Source of the DNA: Ignavibacteriaceae bacterium
Lineage (GTDB): Bacteria > Bacteroidota > Ignavibacteria > Ignavibacteriales > Ignavibacteriaceae
Assembly: GCA_019638025.1 (NCBI GenBank)
Contig: JAHBUO010000025.1
Location: forward strand, 1-32,258
DNA length: 32,258 bases
Direction: 5' to 3'
Below, piece after piece: positions 1 to 8,272 of this stretch. A program made the position numbers and the translations under genes. The stretch's first letter is position 1; the number at the start of each line of letters is the position of its first letter. The notes under the pieces were generated by a model that was not told the origin of the DNA, searched no databases, and saw nothing but the letters and a program-made list of their open reading frames with translations.

Positions 1-285
1 AATTAATATTAATTTATTTATCTTAAGTAGGTTAATCAGTGACTCAATAATTTTCGATAAGAAAAACTCATTATAAAATTTAGTTTCGAAGGGGACACTA
101 CTTCTCCCAAAACCGGGTAAATCAATTGTAATCAAATTGAAATCAGTCGAGAAATAAGCTAGTGAATCATTCCAATCCGTTGAGTCGTTTGCAAAGCCAT
201 GAATGAATAAAATACTTTTTCTTGCCGGGATTATGTCCTTGTATGTCGAATAGTAAATTTTTATTCCATCAACATTTAAAAACAT
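1..285 (-). CDS. Alpha/beta hydrolase, N-terminal part (cut by window edge)
   Basis: The first 95 codons of a minus-strand gene are open from ATG at 283-285 to the window edge, so the C-terminal part is missing. The visible part contains FIHGFAND, the HG oxyanion-hole turn after a hydrophobic strand, and IDLPGFGRSS, the strand and loop typical of the alpha/beta hydrolase core before the nucleophile elbow. The catalytic Ser, Asp and His would lie beyond the edge and cannot be checked. The start lies 2 bp downstream of the stop of the M28 peptidase gene, so the two are almost certainly cotranscribed and translated in coupling. The substrate cannot be told. The fold assignment is fairly safe; any more specific name would be a guess. 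Confidence 0.75.
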   Translation of the reverse strand, partial: MFLNVDGIKIYYSTYKDIIPARKSILFIHGFANDSTDWNDSLAYFSTDFNLITIDLPGFGRSSVPFETKFYNEFFLSKIIESLINLLKINKLILI

Positions 286-287
286 AG

Positions 288-1280
288 TTAAATACTTTTA
301 TTACTAAACTCCAATGAGTATATCAGTCTCACTAAGAGGGAACCGACTTCCTTCAGTGTTTCAACTCCGATATTTCGCATGTCATCTTTGTGCGTGTGCC
401 AGTAATTCCTTCTCTCAACTCCGGTATTTGCTCCAATCAAATCTGCGTCAATGATATTGATGGTTTTAATTCCGGCTTGATTCAATGGAATATGATCATC
501 ATAAACCGGGCTAGATTCAAAAACCGAAAATCTTGAAAGATTATCTTTTGCAGCTAGATTCCACACTAACTCGACGATATCTCTTGCATATTGAACCGAT
601 GCACCCTCTTTATAAAATTTTGCATCGAGATCGCCAACTAAATCGAGTAAAATTCCAAAATGTGGGTCAAAACTATCTATTTTGTTAATAGCAAAATATT
701 TTGCACCTAAGCAATAATTATTTAAATCATGTTCTTCGCCATAGTCTTCACCATCGAAAAAGATTATGTCTATTCCATAATTGATTTGATTTGATTTCAA
801 TATTCTGGCTAATTCTAATAATATTCCTACTCCACTACCACCATCATTTGCTCCTAGAATAGGGAGGTGTTGTTTCGATTCGTTTAAATCTTTTTCAGCT
901 CTAGGGCGTGTGTCCCAATGTGCACAAAAGAAAATTCTATTTGAACTTTGTGGATTAAATCTGCCAATGATGTTGGTAAGATTTAATTTTTCACCATTGT
1001 ATCCGGGATATTGAAAATTCTGTTCAAGGACAACTTCAGCATATTTTTTTAATTCAGCCACTAAGTAATCTTTAGTGAGAGAGTGTCCCAAAGACCCGGG
1101 ATTGCGCGGTCCAAATTTTACTTGCCTATCTATATAAAAATAGGCAGTATCCTCATTAAACTTCGGTAACTCACTTTTTTCAACAATCTTAAATGGAGCT
1201 TTAAACTCTTCAATTGGAGCTTTTTCATCGCAACCGATTCCAAGTAATGCAACAACACACATAATAAAAAACTTTTTCAC
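288..1280 (-). CDS. M28-family lipoprotein, glutaminyl-peptide cyclotransferase-like
   Basis: 330 residues from a GTG start. A short signal peptide ends in the lipobox LGIGC (Cys17), so the protein is probably a lipid-anchored envelope protein. The zinc-enzyme core follows the glutaminyl cyclase pattern: H121-x-D123, D146 in GANDGGSG, E178-D179 in FFDGED, D213 in LLDLVGD, DDHIPL near 261-266, and W294-H295 in YWHTHKDD, matching the WHTxDD motif of animal and bacterial glutaminyl cyclases. Known family role: conversion of N-terminal Gln to pyroglutamate on exported proteins; some M28 relatives are aminopeptidases. An odd point is Asp179 where animal cyclases have Glu as zinc ligand. The gene lies 29 bp after dacB and 2 bp before the hydrolase. 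No clear Shine-Dalgarno precedes the GTG. Family is confident; cyclase rather than aminopeptidase is inference. Confidence 0.85.
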   Translation of the reverse strand: MKKFFIMCVVALLGIGCDEKAPIEEFKAPFKIVEKSELPKFNEDTAYFYIDRQVKFGPRNPGSLGHSLTKDYLVAELKKYAEVVLEQNFQYPGYNGEKLNLTNIIGRFNPQSSNRIFFCAHWDTRPRAEKDLNESKQHLPILGANDGGSGVGILLELARILKSNQINYGIDIIFFDGEDYGEEHDLNNYCLGAKYFAINKIDSFDPHFGILLDLVGDLDAKFYKEGASVQYARDIVELVWNLAAKDNLSRFSVFESSPVYDDHIPLNQAGIKTINIIDADLIGANTGVERRNYWHTHKDDMRNIGVETLKEVGSLLVRLIYSLEFSNKSI

Positions 1281-1309
1281 ATAATTCTCGAATCTTTAAA
1301 TATTAGTTA

Positions 1310-2725
1310 CTATTTATAAGAGGCTAAAATCTCACAAATCTTGTTTTGTATTTCGTGAACTCTTTGACTCTTTTTGTAATGATTTTGGATATAAATCGAA
1401 AATGCAAAAACTTCTCCATTTTGAGCATACGCATAACCACTCAGTGTACTAACCCCACTAAATGTACCTGTTTTAGCTTTAACCTTATTTTGTGCAGCAG
1501 AAGATTTCATTCGATTTCTTAGAGTTCCATCTATTCCTGCAAAAGGAAATGAGTTTTCCAATATTTGGTGAAGTTCAGGATATTTATAATAGAACAATTT
1601 TAGAACACCCAAAGTTAACTCTGCGCTTAGTAAGTTGTAATGAGAGACACCTGAGCCATCAACAATTCGATAATTATTGGGTCTAAATCTGGCAGCTAAA
1701 ATTAAGCTATCAACTAGCTTTAGACCTTTCTCGGTTGAAGCGGGTAGACTGAAGTACTTTTCTGATAATGCTAAAATTGTCATCTCTGCACTAAGGTTAT
1801 CACTCATCTTATTCAGATTAACAATTACATCTTTATATGGACGCTTTACGGATAACAGATGACTTAATAATGAATAATCAAATGAACCCAATCCAAACTT
1901 TCCGGTAACTTCAATTAAATTGTTTTCAAATGTTTCTTTAAGCAAAACCAAAAAATATTCATCGGGATTAATGATATTAATCTCGTTCACAAATCTCGAA
2001 GCGTTGACACCTATTTCACCCTTAATAATTATATCGTTGGTTCTATTTATAAAATCTCTTGTTATAATAATTTTATTTTTACTGCCGATAGTAGTTGTAG
2101 ATGTGTTAATTATTCGTACAAAATCGGTATTAGGGATAGCTTCAATTACTCCGGGTTCATTGAGTGGTCCGGGTTTTACCGATACTTTGATTGCATTATC
2201 ATTAATGTTGACTGAAGATAAATAAGGAAAATCGGTCGAGGGGTCATCATCCCACATCCAACCGCTACCCCAATATAGAGAATCTTTTCTGTCTATATCG
2301 ATCACGATATTTCCATTAATTCTATTTATTCCCATTTCTTTGAATGCAGAAATTACATAACTGAAATTTTCTGAAACAAAGTCGGGATCAAATCCACCTT
2401 TTATACATAAGTCACCTAATAATTCACCATTAAGAATTGTTCCATTTGTATAGAATGCTGTTTCGAACTCATAATCTTTTCCAAGATACAAAAGACCGGC
2501 TGCTGAAGAAAATATTTTCATGTTTGAAGCCGGATGCAAAAGTAATTTATTGTTCTTCTGATAAACTGACTTTTTCGTCGTAAGATTATAAATATCTACA
2601 GCTACTAAGGTTGTATCAAAGAATGTACCTGATAAAACAGAATCAATTGACTTTACAAGTCCTTTTTGTCCGTATAGGCCACTCGTGTAGAAAAGAATTA
2701 AGACTATAATTGAAAAATATTTCAT
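1310..2725 (-). CDS. dacB: D-alanyl-D-alanine carboxypeptidase/endopeptidase (PBP4, family S13)
   Basis: 471 residues with an N-terminal signal peptide (hydrophobic residues 5-15, likely cleaved near GLYGQ). All three penicillin-binding motifs are visible: S67-x-x-K70 (SNMK) with the acylating serine, S308-D309-N310, and K418-T419-G420 (KTG). The long stretch between the first two motifs, with paired glycine-rich strands, fits the extra domains of PBP4/DacB. Members of the family trim or cut peptidoglycan peptide cross-links in the periplasm. The ATG is preceded by a strong AAGGGG ribosome site at 2731-2736, which overlaps the stop of the upstream TatD-radical SAM gene (9-bp gap), so the two are cotranscribed. 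Length and motif spacing are normal for the family. Confidence 0.93.
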   Translation of the reverse strand: MKYFSIIVLILFYTSGLYGQKGLVKSIDSVLSGTFFDTTLVAVDIYNLTTKKSVYQKNNKLLLHPASNMKIFSSAAGLLYLGKDYEFETAFYTNGTILNGELLGDLCIKGGFDPDFVSENFSYVISAFKEMGINRINGNIVIDIDRKDSLYWGSGWMWDDDPSTDFPYLSSVNINDNAIKVSVKPGPLNEPGVIEAIPNTDFVRIINTSTTTIGSKNKIIITRDFINRTNDIIIKGEIGVNASRFVNEINIINPDEYFLVLLKETFENNLIEVTGKFGLGSFDYSLLSHLLSVKRPYKDVIVNLNKMSDNLSAEMTILALSEKYFSLPASTEKGLKLVDSLILAARFRPNNYRIVDGSGVSHYNLLSAELTLGVLKLFYYKYPELHQILENSFPFAGIDGTLRNRMKSSAAQNKVKAKTGTFSGVSTLSGYAYAQNGEVFAFSIYIQNHYKKSQRVHEIQNKICEILASYK

Positions 2726-2734
2726 TTGTTCCCC

Positions 2735-4093
2735 TTAAAAATAATTTCTGACTCTGAATTCCAGACCGAATTGATTAACAAAATTTTGAGCATTGGGTAT
2801 ATCGGCATCGTCAATATCCACAACGGTTAATATGACTCTATCAACAGATTCTTTAGCTTGTTTGGCAAAATCAATCATTTCGAAAAAAAGCTTTTCTTCT
2901 ACTCTCATTATCTCAGAATATTTTTTTGAATCAATAGAATTTAAACTGATAGAAACTGTGTCAATTATCCCTTTCATTTCAGAAACAATATTTCTTTTGT
3001 TAATGAAATTCCCATGACCGTTAGTGTTTAATCTTGTTTTACCACCATTTGACTTTACAAATTTTGCAACTTCTGTTATAACATCCCACCTTATCGTAGG
3101 CTCTCCATAACCACAAAAAACAATTTCTTTATAAAGAGTTGGGTTGCCGATTTCATTTATATAAACTTCAACATTTGGCTCATCACTCTTCGACATTTTC
3201 AAATTATACCCACTAATTACCGCTTCTCCTTTATGATCACAAAAAAAACAATCTGCATTGCATCTATTTGTTACATTAATGTAGAGTGAATCACCTATTT
3301 TGTATGTAAATGAAACTTCAGGTTTATCGCCTATCCCAAAAAGTTTGAATGTATTATACGTTGTAATTCTGCCGACGTCTTCAATTGTAAGATGATGCAG
3401 TTCAGCGAGTGTTTGAGCGATTAACGGAATATTTGAAGGTTCATTTCTTTTGCCACGAAAGGGGACCGGAGTCATAAAGGGTGAATCTGTTTCTAGTAAC
3501 AAATGTTCCATAGAAATTGATGATGCAATTTTTCTTAAATCATCGGCTTTCTTAAAAGTAATATTTCCAGTAAAAGAGATATAAAATCCCATTTTTACAA
3601 ATTCTCGTGCATGTGATAATGTTGAGTTGAAACAGTGTAATTGTGCTCTCAATCCACTTGAAGAATATTCAGAAAGTATTTTTAAAATATCATCATCAGC
3701 TTCACGATTATGTACAACGATAGGTAAATTAAGTTTTAATGCTAACTCAATTTGCTCCTTGAATGCATTAATCTGTTTATCTTTTGGTGAGAAATCATAG
3801 TAATAATCTAAACCGATTTCACCAATTGCAACAATTTTGTTATTCTTTGTTAGTTCTTCTAAGTTTTTAAGTATTGACGAGTCCCACTCGCGAGTATCGT
3901 GTGGATGTATTCCTACTGTACCATAAATCTGAGGAAACTTTTTTGTAAGTTCTACCACTTGAGTACAACTTGATAAATCAGTTGCAGGAACAATTATTTT
4001 ACTAACATTTGCATCCGTTGCTTTTTGAATTACATTAGGCAAGTCACCATTAAAATTAGGGTAAAAAAGATGTGCATGTGTATCGATAAACAT
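2735..4093 (-). CDS. TatD-family metal-dependent hydrolase fused to a radical SAM domain
   Basis: 452 residues in two domains. Residues 1-256 are a TatD-type amidohydrolase barrel with all metal ligands: H6-A-H8, E92 in GEIGLDYYY, H128 in VVHNRE, H153 in LHCF and D203 in LETDSP. Residues 265-452 are a short radical SAM domain with the cluster motif C278-NAD-C282-FF-C285 (CxxxCxxC), GYGEPT at 328-333 for SAM binding and LNTNGHG near 355-361. TatD proteins are 3'-5' exonucleases or D-aminoacyl-tRNA deacylase-like enzymes. A family of small radical SAM proteins linked to TatD by fusion or adjacency is known, but to my knowledge its reaction is not. The domain has the short length of that family and lacks an auxiliary cluster domain. 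The gene lies 44 bp after purM and 9 bp before dacB. Confidence 0.9.
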   Translation of the reverse strand: MFIDTHAHLFYPNFNGDLPNVIQKATDANVSKIIVPATDLSSCTQVVELTKKFPQIYGTVGIHPHDTREWDSSILKNLEELTKNNKIVAIGEIGLDYYYDFSPKDKQINAFKEQIELALKLNLPIVVHNREADDDILKILSEYSSSGLRAQLHCFNSTLSHAREFVKMGFYISFTGNITFKKADDLRKIASSISMEHLLLETDSPFMTPVPFRGKRNEPSNIPLIAQTLAELHHLTIEDVGRITTYNTFKLFGIGDKPEVSFTYKIGDSLYINVTNRCNADCFFCDHKGEAVISGYNLKMSKSDEPNVEVYINEIGNPTLYKEIVFCGYGEPTIRWDVITEVAKFVKSNGGKTRLNTNGHGNFINKRNIVSEMKGIIDTVSISLNSIDSKKYSEIMRVEEKLFFEMIDFAKQAKESVDRVILTVVDIDDADIPNAQNFVNQFGLEFRVRNYF

Positions 4094-4137
4094 ATTTAAT
4101 TCCGTAAATCAGTCTTAATATTCATTAGTAATTTCCA

Positions 4138-5133
4138 TTAAATAATTTCACCGATGACGAGGGCATTTTCACCAATCTCACTGGAACATTCTTCTATCTT
4201 ACTGATCTCATCTCTTGAAGCAACAGCGATTAGTCCAATTCCACAGTTAAAAACTTTTCTCATCTCATCATTCGGAACAGAACCGGTTTCTTGAATTAAT
4301 GAAAATATTGATGGTAGCTGCCATGCATCCCAATTAATTTTTAGTGATAAGTTCTTGGGAAGAATGCGAGTAGTATTCCCAACTATCCCACCTCCGGTAA
4401 TATGTGAGAAACCCTTTATTTTGCATTTAGTTTTTAGTTGATTAATCAATCCAAGATAAGACTTATGAACTTTAAGAAGTTCATCTCCCAACTTATTATT
4501 CAATTGAGGAATAAAATCATTTACTGAAAATTTATTCAGTAAAACGTGCCTTGCCAGCGAGTATCCGTTAGTGTGTAAACCGGTGGATGAATAACCAATC
4601 AGAATATCACCCTTCATTATTGAACTTCCGTTTATGATTTTCTCCTTTTCAACTATACCTACAATTGTTCCTGAAAGATCATAATCATCATCTGCATATA
4701 AACCGGGCATTTCTGCAGTTTCACCTCCGATAAGAGCACAATTATTTTCTTTACAAGCAATTGAAAATCCTTTAATAATATTTTCAGCTTTTTCAGGAAT
4801 AAGCTTCCCAAATGCCAAATAGTCTAAAAAATAAATTGGTTCGGCACCACAGACTGCAATATCATTAACGCAATGATTGACTAAATCTTGACCAATCGTA
4901 TCGTGTTTATCAAGTTCAATTGCAATTTTTAGCTTCGTTCCTACGCCATCAACACTTGACACTAAAACAGGATTTGAGTACTTCTTTAAATCTATCTCGT
5001 AGAAGCCGCCAAACATCCCTATTTCAGATAAAACATTTTTATTGAAGGTTGATTTAGCAAGATTTTTTATTCGGTTTACAGTTTCATCACCGGCGTCTAT
5101 ATTTACTCCGGCATCTTTGTAGCTATTTCCCAA
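4138..5133 (-). CDS. purM: Phosphoribosylformylglycinamidine cyclo-ligase (AIR synthetase)
   Basis: 331 residues, full length for PurM, which closes the imidazole ring of AIR from FGAM and ATP in purine synthesis in the cytosol. Diagnostic segments are SYKDAGVNIDAG at the N terminus, SSVDGVGTKLKIA, NHCVNDIAVCGAEP with LDYLAFGKL, LIGGETAEMPG, YSSTGLHTNGYSLAR and the glycine-rich HITGGGIVGN. The start must be TTG at 5131-5133: an in-frame TAG is the codon directly before it, the protein aligns from its very beginning with known PurM starts, and no Met occurs until the MFGG segment. An AGGA site sits 6 nt upstream. It is the first gene of the minus-strand group and diverges from hrcA. A good Bacteroidota-type promoter lies at 5178-5209. 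Confidence 0.96.
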   Translation of the reverse strand: MGNSYKDAGVNIDAGDETVNRIKNLAKSTFNKNVLSEIGMFGGFYEIDLKKYSNPVLVSSVDGVGTKLKIAIELDKHDTIGQDLVNHCVNDIAVCGAEPIYFLDYLAFGKLIPEKAENIIKGFSIACKENNCALIGGETAEMPGLYADDDYDLSGTIVGIVEKEKIINGSSIMKGDILIGYSSTGLHTNGYSLARHVLLNKFSVNDFIPQLNNKLGDELLKVHKSYLGLINQLKTKCKIKGFSHITGGGIVGNTTRILPKNLSLKINWDAWQLPSIFSLIQETGSVPNDEMRKVFNCGIGLIAVASRDEISKIEECSSEIGENALVIGEII

Positions 5134-5139
5134 CTATTG

Positions 5140-5143
5140 TCCT
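5140..5143 (-). promoter_or_regulatory. Ribosome binding site deciding the TTG start of purM
   Basis: AGGA on the minus strand, 6 nt before the TTG at 5131-5133. Because a stop codon immediately precedes that TTG in frame, this site supports a non-ATG start for purM. Confidence 0.6.
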
Positions 5144-5177
5144 GATTAGATATTGTTAAAAAAAATTAAACTCTGAC

Positions 5178-5209
5178 TAAAGTTATTACATCTATCGAAA
5201 TTTACCAAA
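5178..5209 (-). promoter_or_regulatory. Bacteroidota-type promoter of purM
   Basis: On the minus strand TTTG (complement of 5206-5209) is followed after 20 nt by TAACTTTA (complement of 5178-5185), which matches the Bacteroidota -7 element TAnnTTTG in 7 of 8 positions. The known spacing of 19-21 nt is met. Transcription would start about 35-40 nt before the purM TTG. Assignment is by pattern only. Confidence 0.5.
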
Positions 5210-5312
5210 AACCTATAGGAAAGTGAAACATTTCAGAAAAACTGACATCTAAATGATTCCGAGAATAGATTTTTTTTTGAGTTGTTGATACTTCATCACT
5301 CCCAACCAAATT

Positions 5313-5329
5313 ACATTATTGAATAATGT
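5313..5329. promoter_or_regulatory. Perfect 17-bp palindrome, candidate operator of the heat-shock operon
   Basis: ACATTATT-G-AATAATGT is a perfect inverted repeat of 8 bp around one central base. It lies 18 nt upstream of the hrcA -7 element, where the -33 element would be expected, so a bound repressor would block the promoter. It does not resemble CIRCE (TTAGCACTC-N9-GAGTGCTAA), the usual HrcA operator, and I found no CIRCE in this intergenic region. It may be a diverged HrcA site or the site of another regulator. The purM promoter is more than 100 bp away. Confidence 0.45.
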
Positions 5330-5347
5330 GTTTATATCGAAATTTTG

Positions 5348-5355
5348 TATATTTG
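5348..5355 (+). promoter_or_regulatory. -7 element of the hrcA-grpE-dnaJ promoter
   Basis: TATATTTG is a perfect match to the Bacteroidota TAnnTTTG element. It ends 21 nt before the hrcA ATG, so the leader would be only about 15 nt. No TTTG is present at the usual 19-21 nt upstream distance; that position is taken by the end of the palindrome and AT-rich sequence. Confidence 0.45.
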
Positions 5356-5377
5356 TAAGATTTTGAACACAATCTTA
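5356..5377 (+). promoter_or_regulatory. Small inverted repeat ending at the hrcA start codon
   Basis: AAGATT (5357-5362) and AATCTT (5371-5376) pair around an 8-nt loop; one more T-A pair includes the A of the ATG. The hrcA gene has no clear Shine-Dalgarno, so this hairpin would sit exactly where the ribosome loads. It could be a temperature-sensitive translational element or a second DNA operator; it could also be chance in AT-rich DNA. Confidence 0.3.
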
Positions 5378-6420
5378 TGAAAACGGAAGACTTAAACGAA
5401 CGAGAAAAAACAGTACTTCGGTATATAGTTCAGCAGTTTATACTTTCTGCTGCACCCGTAGGCTCACGCTTACTAACGAAGAAGTATGACATTGGGGTTT
5501 CACCGGCAACGGTCAGAAATATAATGTCAGACTTGGAGGAGAGCGGGTTTATTAATCACCCTCATACTTCTGCAGGAAGAATTCCTACTGATAAAGGCTA
5601 TCGTTTGTATGTCGACTCCTTGATGGATATCCAAAAATTGTCTTCTTTCGAAAAAGAGAAAATTAATCAGCAACTTGAGACTCATTTCACCGAAACAGAT
5701 GAATTATTAAATATTACTGCAAAACTTTTAAGCAGTATTACAAATCAGCTTGCATGTGTCCTCTATCCTAATTTGGATACCGGAGTTTTAGAAAAAATTC
5801 AGTTGATAATTCTTACTTCGAACCGGATAATGGTTGTGTTGAGTATTAAATCGGGATTAGTAAAAACGATTACTCTTGAATTATCTTATTCAATCTCTGA
5901 AGAAAAACTTTTATCTATTCAGCAAATTCTTAATGAAAGATTATCGGGATTAAAGCTTTCAGTGATTCGTTCTACAGTTCGCGAAAGACTTAAAGATATT
6001 TCAACAAATGATCAACCGATGTTGACAATGTTTATTGATTCGGCTGATAAAATTTTTAAGGAAATCAAAACTGATAATAAAGTTTTGATAACAGGTGCAA
6101 AAAATCTCATGAAGCAGCCGGAATTTGAAAATCCCGAGAAAGTTCATAGTGTGGTAGAATTAATTGAGGAGAAAGATTTTATAATTCACTTCTTCGAGAA
6201 AAATAATGAGATTTCAAATCAGAATGTATTTATTACTATTGGAAGTGAAAATCAATCAGATAAACTCGAAGAATATAGTTTAGTAACCAAAGAATATAAA
6301 GCCGGTGAAATGGTTGGTAAACTTGGGGTTGTAGGTCCTAAAAGAATGGAATATTCAAAAATTGTAGCTATAGTTGATTATGTTTCGAAAATGTTAACTG
6401 ATTATCTAACTAAAGCATAG
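5377..6420 (+). CDS. hrcA: Heat-inducible transcription repressor HrcA
   Basis: 347 residues, normal for HrcA. The N-terminal winged helix carries the family signature: LNEREKTVLRYIV, PVGSRLL, VSPATVRNIMSDLEESG and HPHTSAGRIPTDKGYRLYVD (to about residue 85). The rest is the GAF-like and inserted dimerisation domain. HrcA represses chaperone genes and needs GroEL for activity, so chaperone depletion on heat shock releases it. It heads the operon hrcA-grpE-dnaJ (9 bp to grpE) and should repress its own promoter. dnaK and groESL are not in this window. The operator is probably not a standard CIRCE (see 5313-5329). Confidence 0.95.
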   Translation: MKTEDLNEREKTVLRYIVQQFILSAAPVGSRLLTKKYDIGVSPATVRNIMSDLEESGFINHPHTSAGRIPTDKGYRLYVDSLMDIQKLSSFEKEKINQQLETHFTETDELLNITAKLLSSITNQLACVLYPNLDTGVLEKIQLIILTSNRIMVVLSIKSGLVKTITLELSYSISEEKLLSIQQILNERLSGLKLSVIRSTVRERLKDISTNDQPMLTMFIDSADKIFKEIKTDNKVLITGAKNLMKQPEFENPEKVHSVVELIEEKDFIIHFFEKNNEISNQNVFITIGSENQSDKLEEYSLVTKEYKAGEMVGKLGVVGPKRMEYSKIVAIVDYVSKMLTDYLTKA

Positions 6421-6429
6421 GAGGAATAA

Positions 6430-7080
6430 ATGGAAGAAAATAATGAATTAAAGAACGAAAATAATAGTGATGAAATTAATCAAGTTTCTCAAGAAAATAA
6501 TGAAGAAATTAATGCTCAAGAAAATGAAAATAATGAAACCTCATTAGAAAGTGAAGAAATGTTAAGTTCCAAAAAGAAAATTACAGAATTGGAAAATGAA
6601 CTTGCCGATTATAAGGATAGGTTAATTAGAAAAATCGCTGAGTTCGATAACTACAAAAGAAGGACAGAAAATGATCAATTGAATTTGCTTAAATATGCAG
6701 CCGAAGGCTTTATCATAAGGCTTCTACCTGTAATTGATGATTTTGAAAGATCACTCAAACACTCATCAGAAGCAAAAGATATTGCATCTATTGTAAACGG
6801 TGTAAAGATGATTTATGAAAAATTTATGAAGCTATTAGATGAACAAGGTGTGAAAAAAATTGATGCAGTCGGTTTTCCGTTTGATGTTCATTATCACGAA
6901 GCAATGTTGCAAAGAGAAGCGCCCGGTGTAAGTCCACACACTGTTCTTGACGAAATTGAAACCGGATATATTTATAAAGATAAAGTGTTAAGGCACTCAA
7001 AAGTTATTGTTAGTGATGATTCATCTACAGAAGATAATATTGATTCAAACGAAAATAATATTGAAGAAGGAAATTTGTAA
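6430..7080 (+). CDS. grpE: Nucleotide exchange factor GrpE
   Basis: 216 residues. Residues 1-45 are a disordered, very acidic, Asn/Glu-rich extension. Residues 48-110 form the long coiled coil ([20 protein letters not shown], then [11 protein letters not shown]), and the C-terminal beta domain ends in the signature HEAMLQ near 155 and [17 protein letters not shown]. GrpE drives ADP release from DnaK. An AGGAGG site at 6419-6424 overlaps the hrcA stop and lies 5 nt before the ATG. dnaJ follows after 2 bp. The C terminus adds another Asn/Asp/Glu-rich tail after the signature, about 20 residues. Confidence 0.95.
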   Translation: MEENNELKNENNSDEINQVSQENNEEINAQENENNETSLESEEMLSSKKKITELENELADYKDRLIRKIAEFDNYKRRTENDQLNLLKYAAEGFIIRLLPVIDDFERSLKHSSEAKDIASIVNGVKMIYEKFMKLLDEQGVKKIDAVGFPFDVHYHEAMLQREAPGVSPHTVLDEIETGYIYKDKVLRHSKVIVSDDSSTEDNIDSNENNIEEGNL

Positions 7081-7082
7081 GA

Positions 7083-8240
7083 ATGGAAAAGCGTGATTAT
7101 TATGAAGTTTTAGGCGTTGAGAAGAATGCATCGAAAGAAGATATAAAAAAGAATTACCGGAAGATTGCTATGCAATATCATCCGGATAGGAATCCCGATA
7201 ATAAAGAAGCCGAAGATAAATTTAAAGAAGCTACAGAAGCTTATGAAGTATTAAGCGACGATGAAAAACGTGCAAAGTATGATAGATACGGTCACAGTGG
7301 TTTAAGAGGCGGACAAGATTTTCATGGATTTTCAAACATCAATGATATCTTTTCTCATTTCTCAGATATTTTTGGAGGTTCTTCTATCTTTGACGATTTC
7401 TTTGGTTCATCAAGTGGACAGCGGGCAAGAGGACGAGGAAGACAAAGGGGGACACCAGGCTCAGACTTACGCGTTAATCTTCAACTTACCCTTGAAGAAA
7501 TTGCAACAGGAACAACAAAAAAAATCAAAATTAAAAAGCATGTTAAGTGTAGCGACTGCTCTGGTAATGGTGCTGAAAGTGGTAGTTCATTAAAGACTTG
7601 CAATGCATGTAACGGAACCGGAGAAGTTAGATCAGTTTCAAGATCAGTATTTGGGCAATTTGTCAATATTCAACCGTGTGCAAATTGTAATGGTGAAGGC
7701 CAAGTAGTAGAAAAACCATGCAAGAAGTGCCGCGGAGATGGTAGAATTAATGAAGAGGTGACAATTAGGATAAACGTACCAGCAGGTGTTTCCGAAGGTA
7801 GTTATATGACGATGAGAGGTGAAGGAAATCAAGGTTTAAGAGGAGGACAATCAGGTGACATTATTGTCGTTTTCCAGGAATTACCCCATGAGTACTTTGT
7901 CAGAGAAGGGGATGACATCATTTATGACCTATTAATAAGTTTTCCGGATATTGTCATGGGGACAGAGGTTGAAGTTCCTACATTAACAGGGAAAGCAAGA
8001 TTAAAGATTGAAGGTGGAACACAGCCCGGTAAATTATTAAGAATGAGAGAAAAAGGAATTCAACACCTCAATTCACACGGTGCAGGAGATCAACTCGTTA
8101 GAGTGAATATATTAGTACCCCAAAAAGTTAATTCGAAAGAAAAAGACTTATTGAAACAGCTATCTGAAATGCCTAATATTAAAGCATCACAAGCTTCTGA
8201 TGAGAAGAATTTCTTTAAAAAATTTAAATTCACTAACTGA
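7083..8240 (+). CDS. dnaJ: Chaperone protein DnaJ (type I Hsp40)
   Basis: 385 residues with the full type I layout: J domain 1-70 with H33-P34-D35, a Gly/Phe-rich linker (about 75-125, with [12 protein letters not shown]), a zinc domain with four CxxCxGxG units ([24 protein letters not shown]; the fourth is CKKCRGDG), then the two substrate-binding beta domains (GDIIV, then [17 protein letters not shown]). It delivers substrates to DnaK and stimulates its ATPase. It starts 2 bp after grpE. The last ~15 residues (NFFKKFKF) are variable. No hairpin terminator is seen in the 32 bp before the next gene, so read-through into the ComEA-like gene is likely. Confidence 0.96.
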   Translation: MEKRDYYEVLGVEKNASKEDIKKNYRKIAMQYHPDRNPDNKEAEDKFKEATEAYEVLSDDEKRAKYDRYGHSGLRGGQDFHGFSNINDIFSHFSDIFGGSSIFDDFFGSSSGQRARGRGRQRGTPGSDLRVNLQLTLEEIATGTTKKIKIKKHVKCSDCSGNGAESGSSLKTCNACNGTGEVRSVSRSVFGQFVNIQPCANCNGEGQVVEKPCKKCRGDGRINEEVTIRINVPAGVSEGSYMTMRGEGNQGLRGGQSGDIIVVFQELPHEYFVREGDDIIYDLLISFPDIVMGTEVEVPTLTGKARLKIEGGTQPGKLLRMREKGIQHLNSHGAGDQLVRVNILVPQKVNSKEKDLLKQLSEMPNIKASQASDEKNFFKKFKFTN

Positions 8241-8272
8241 CGTAAATATGTTTAAATAGAATTTCTCTATTC

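Noticed and set aside
5134..5376. CIRCE element for HrcA
   Set aside because: Searched for TTAGCACTC and GAGTGCTAA on both strands of the purM-hrcA region; neither arm is present.
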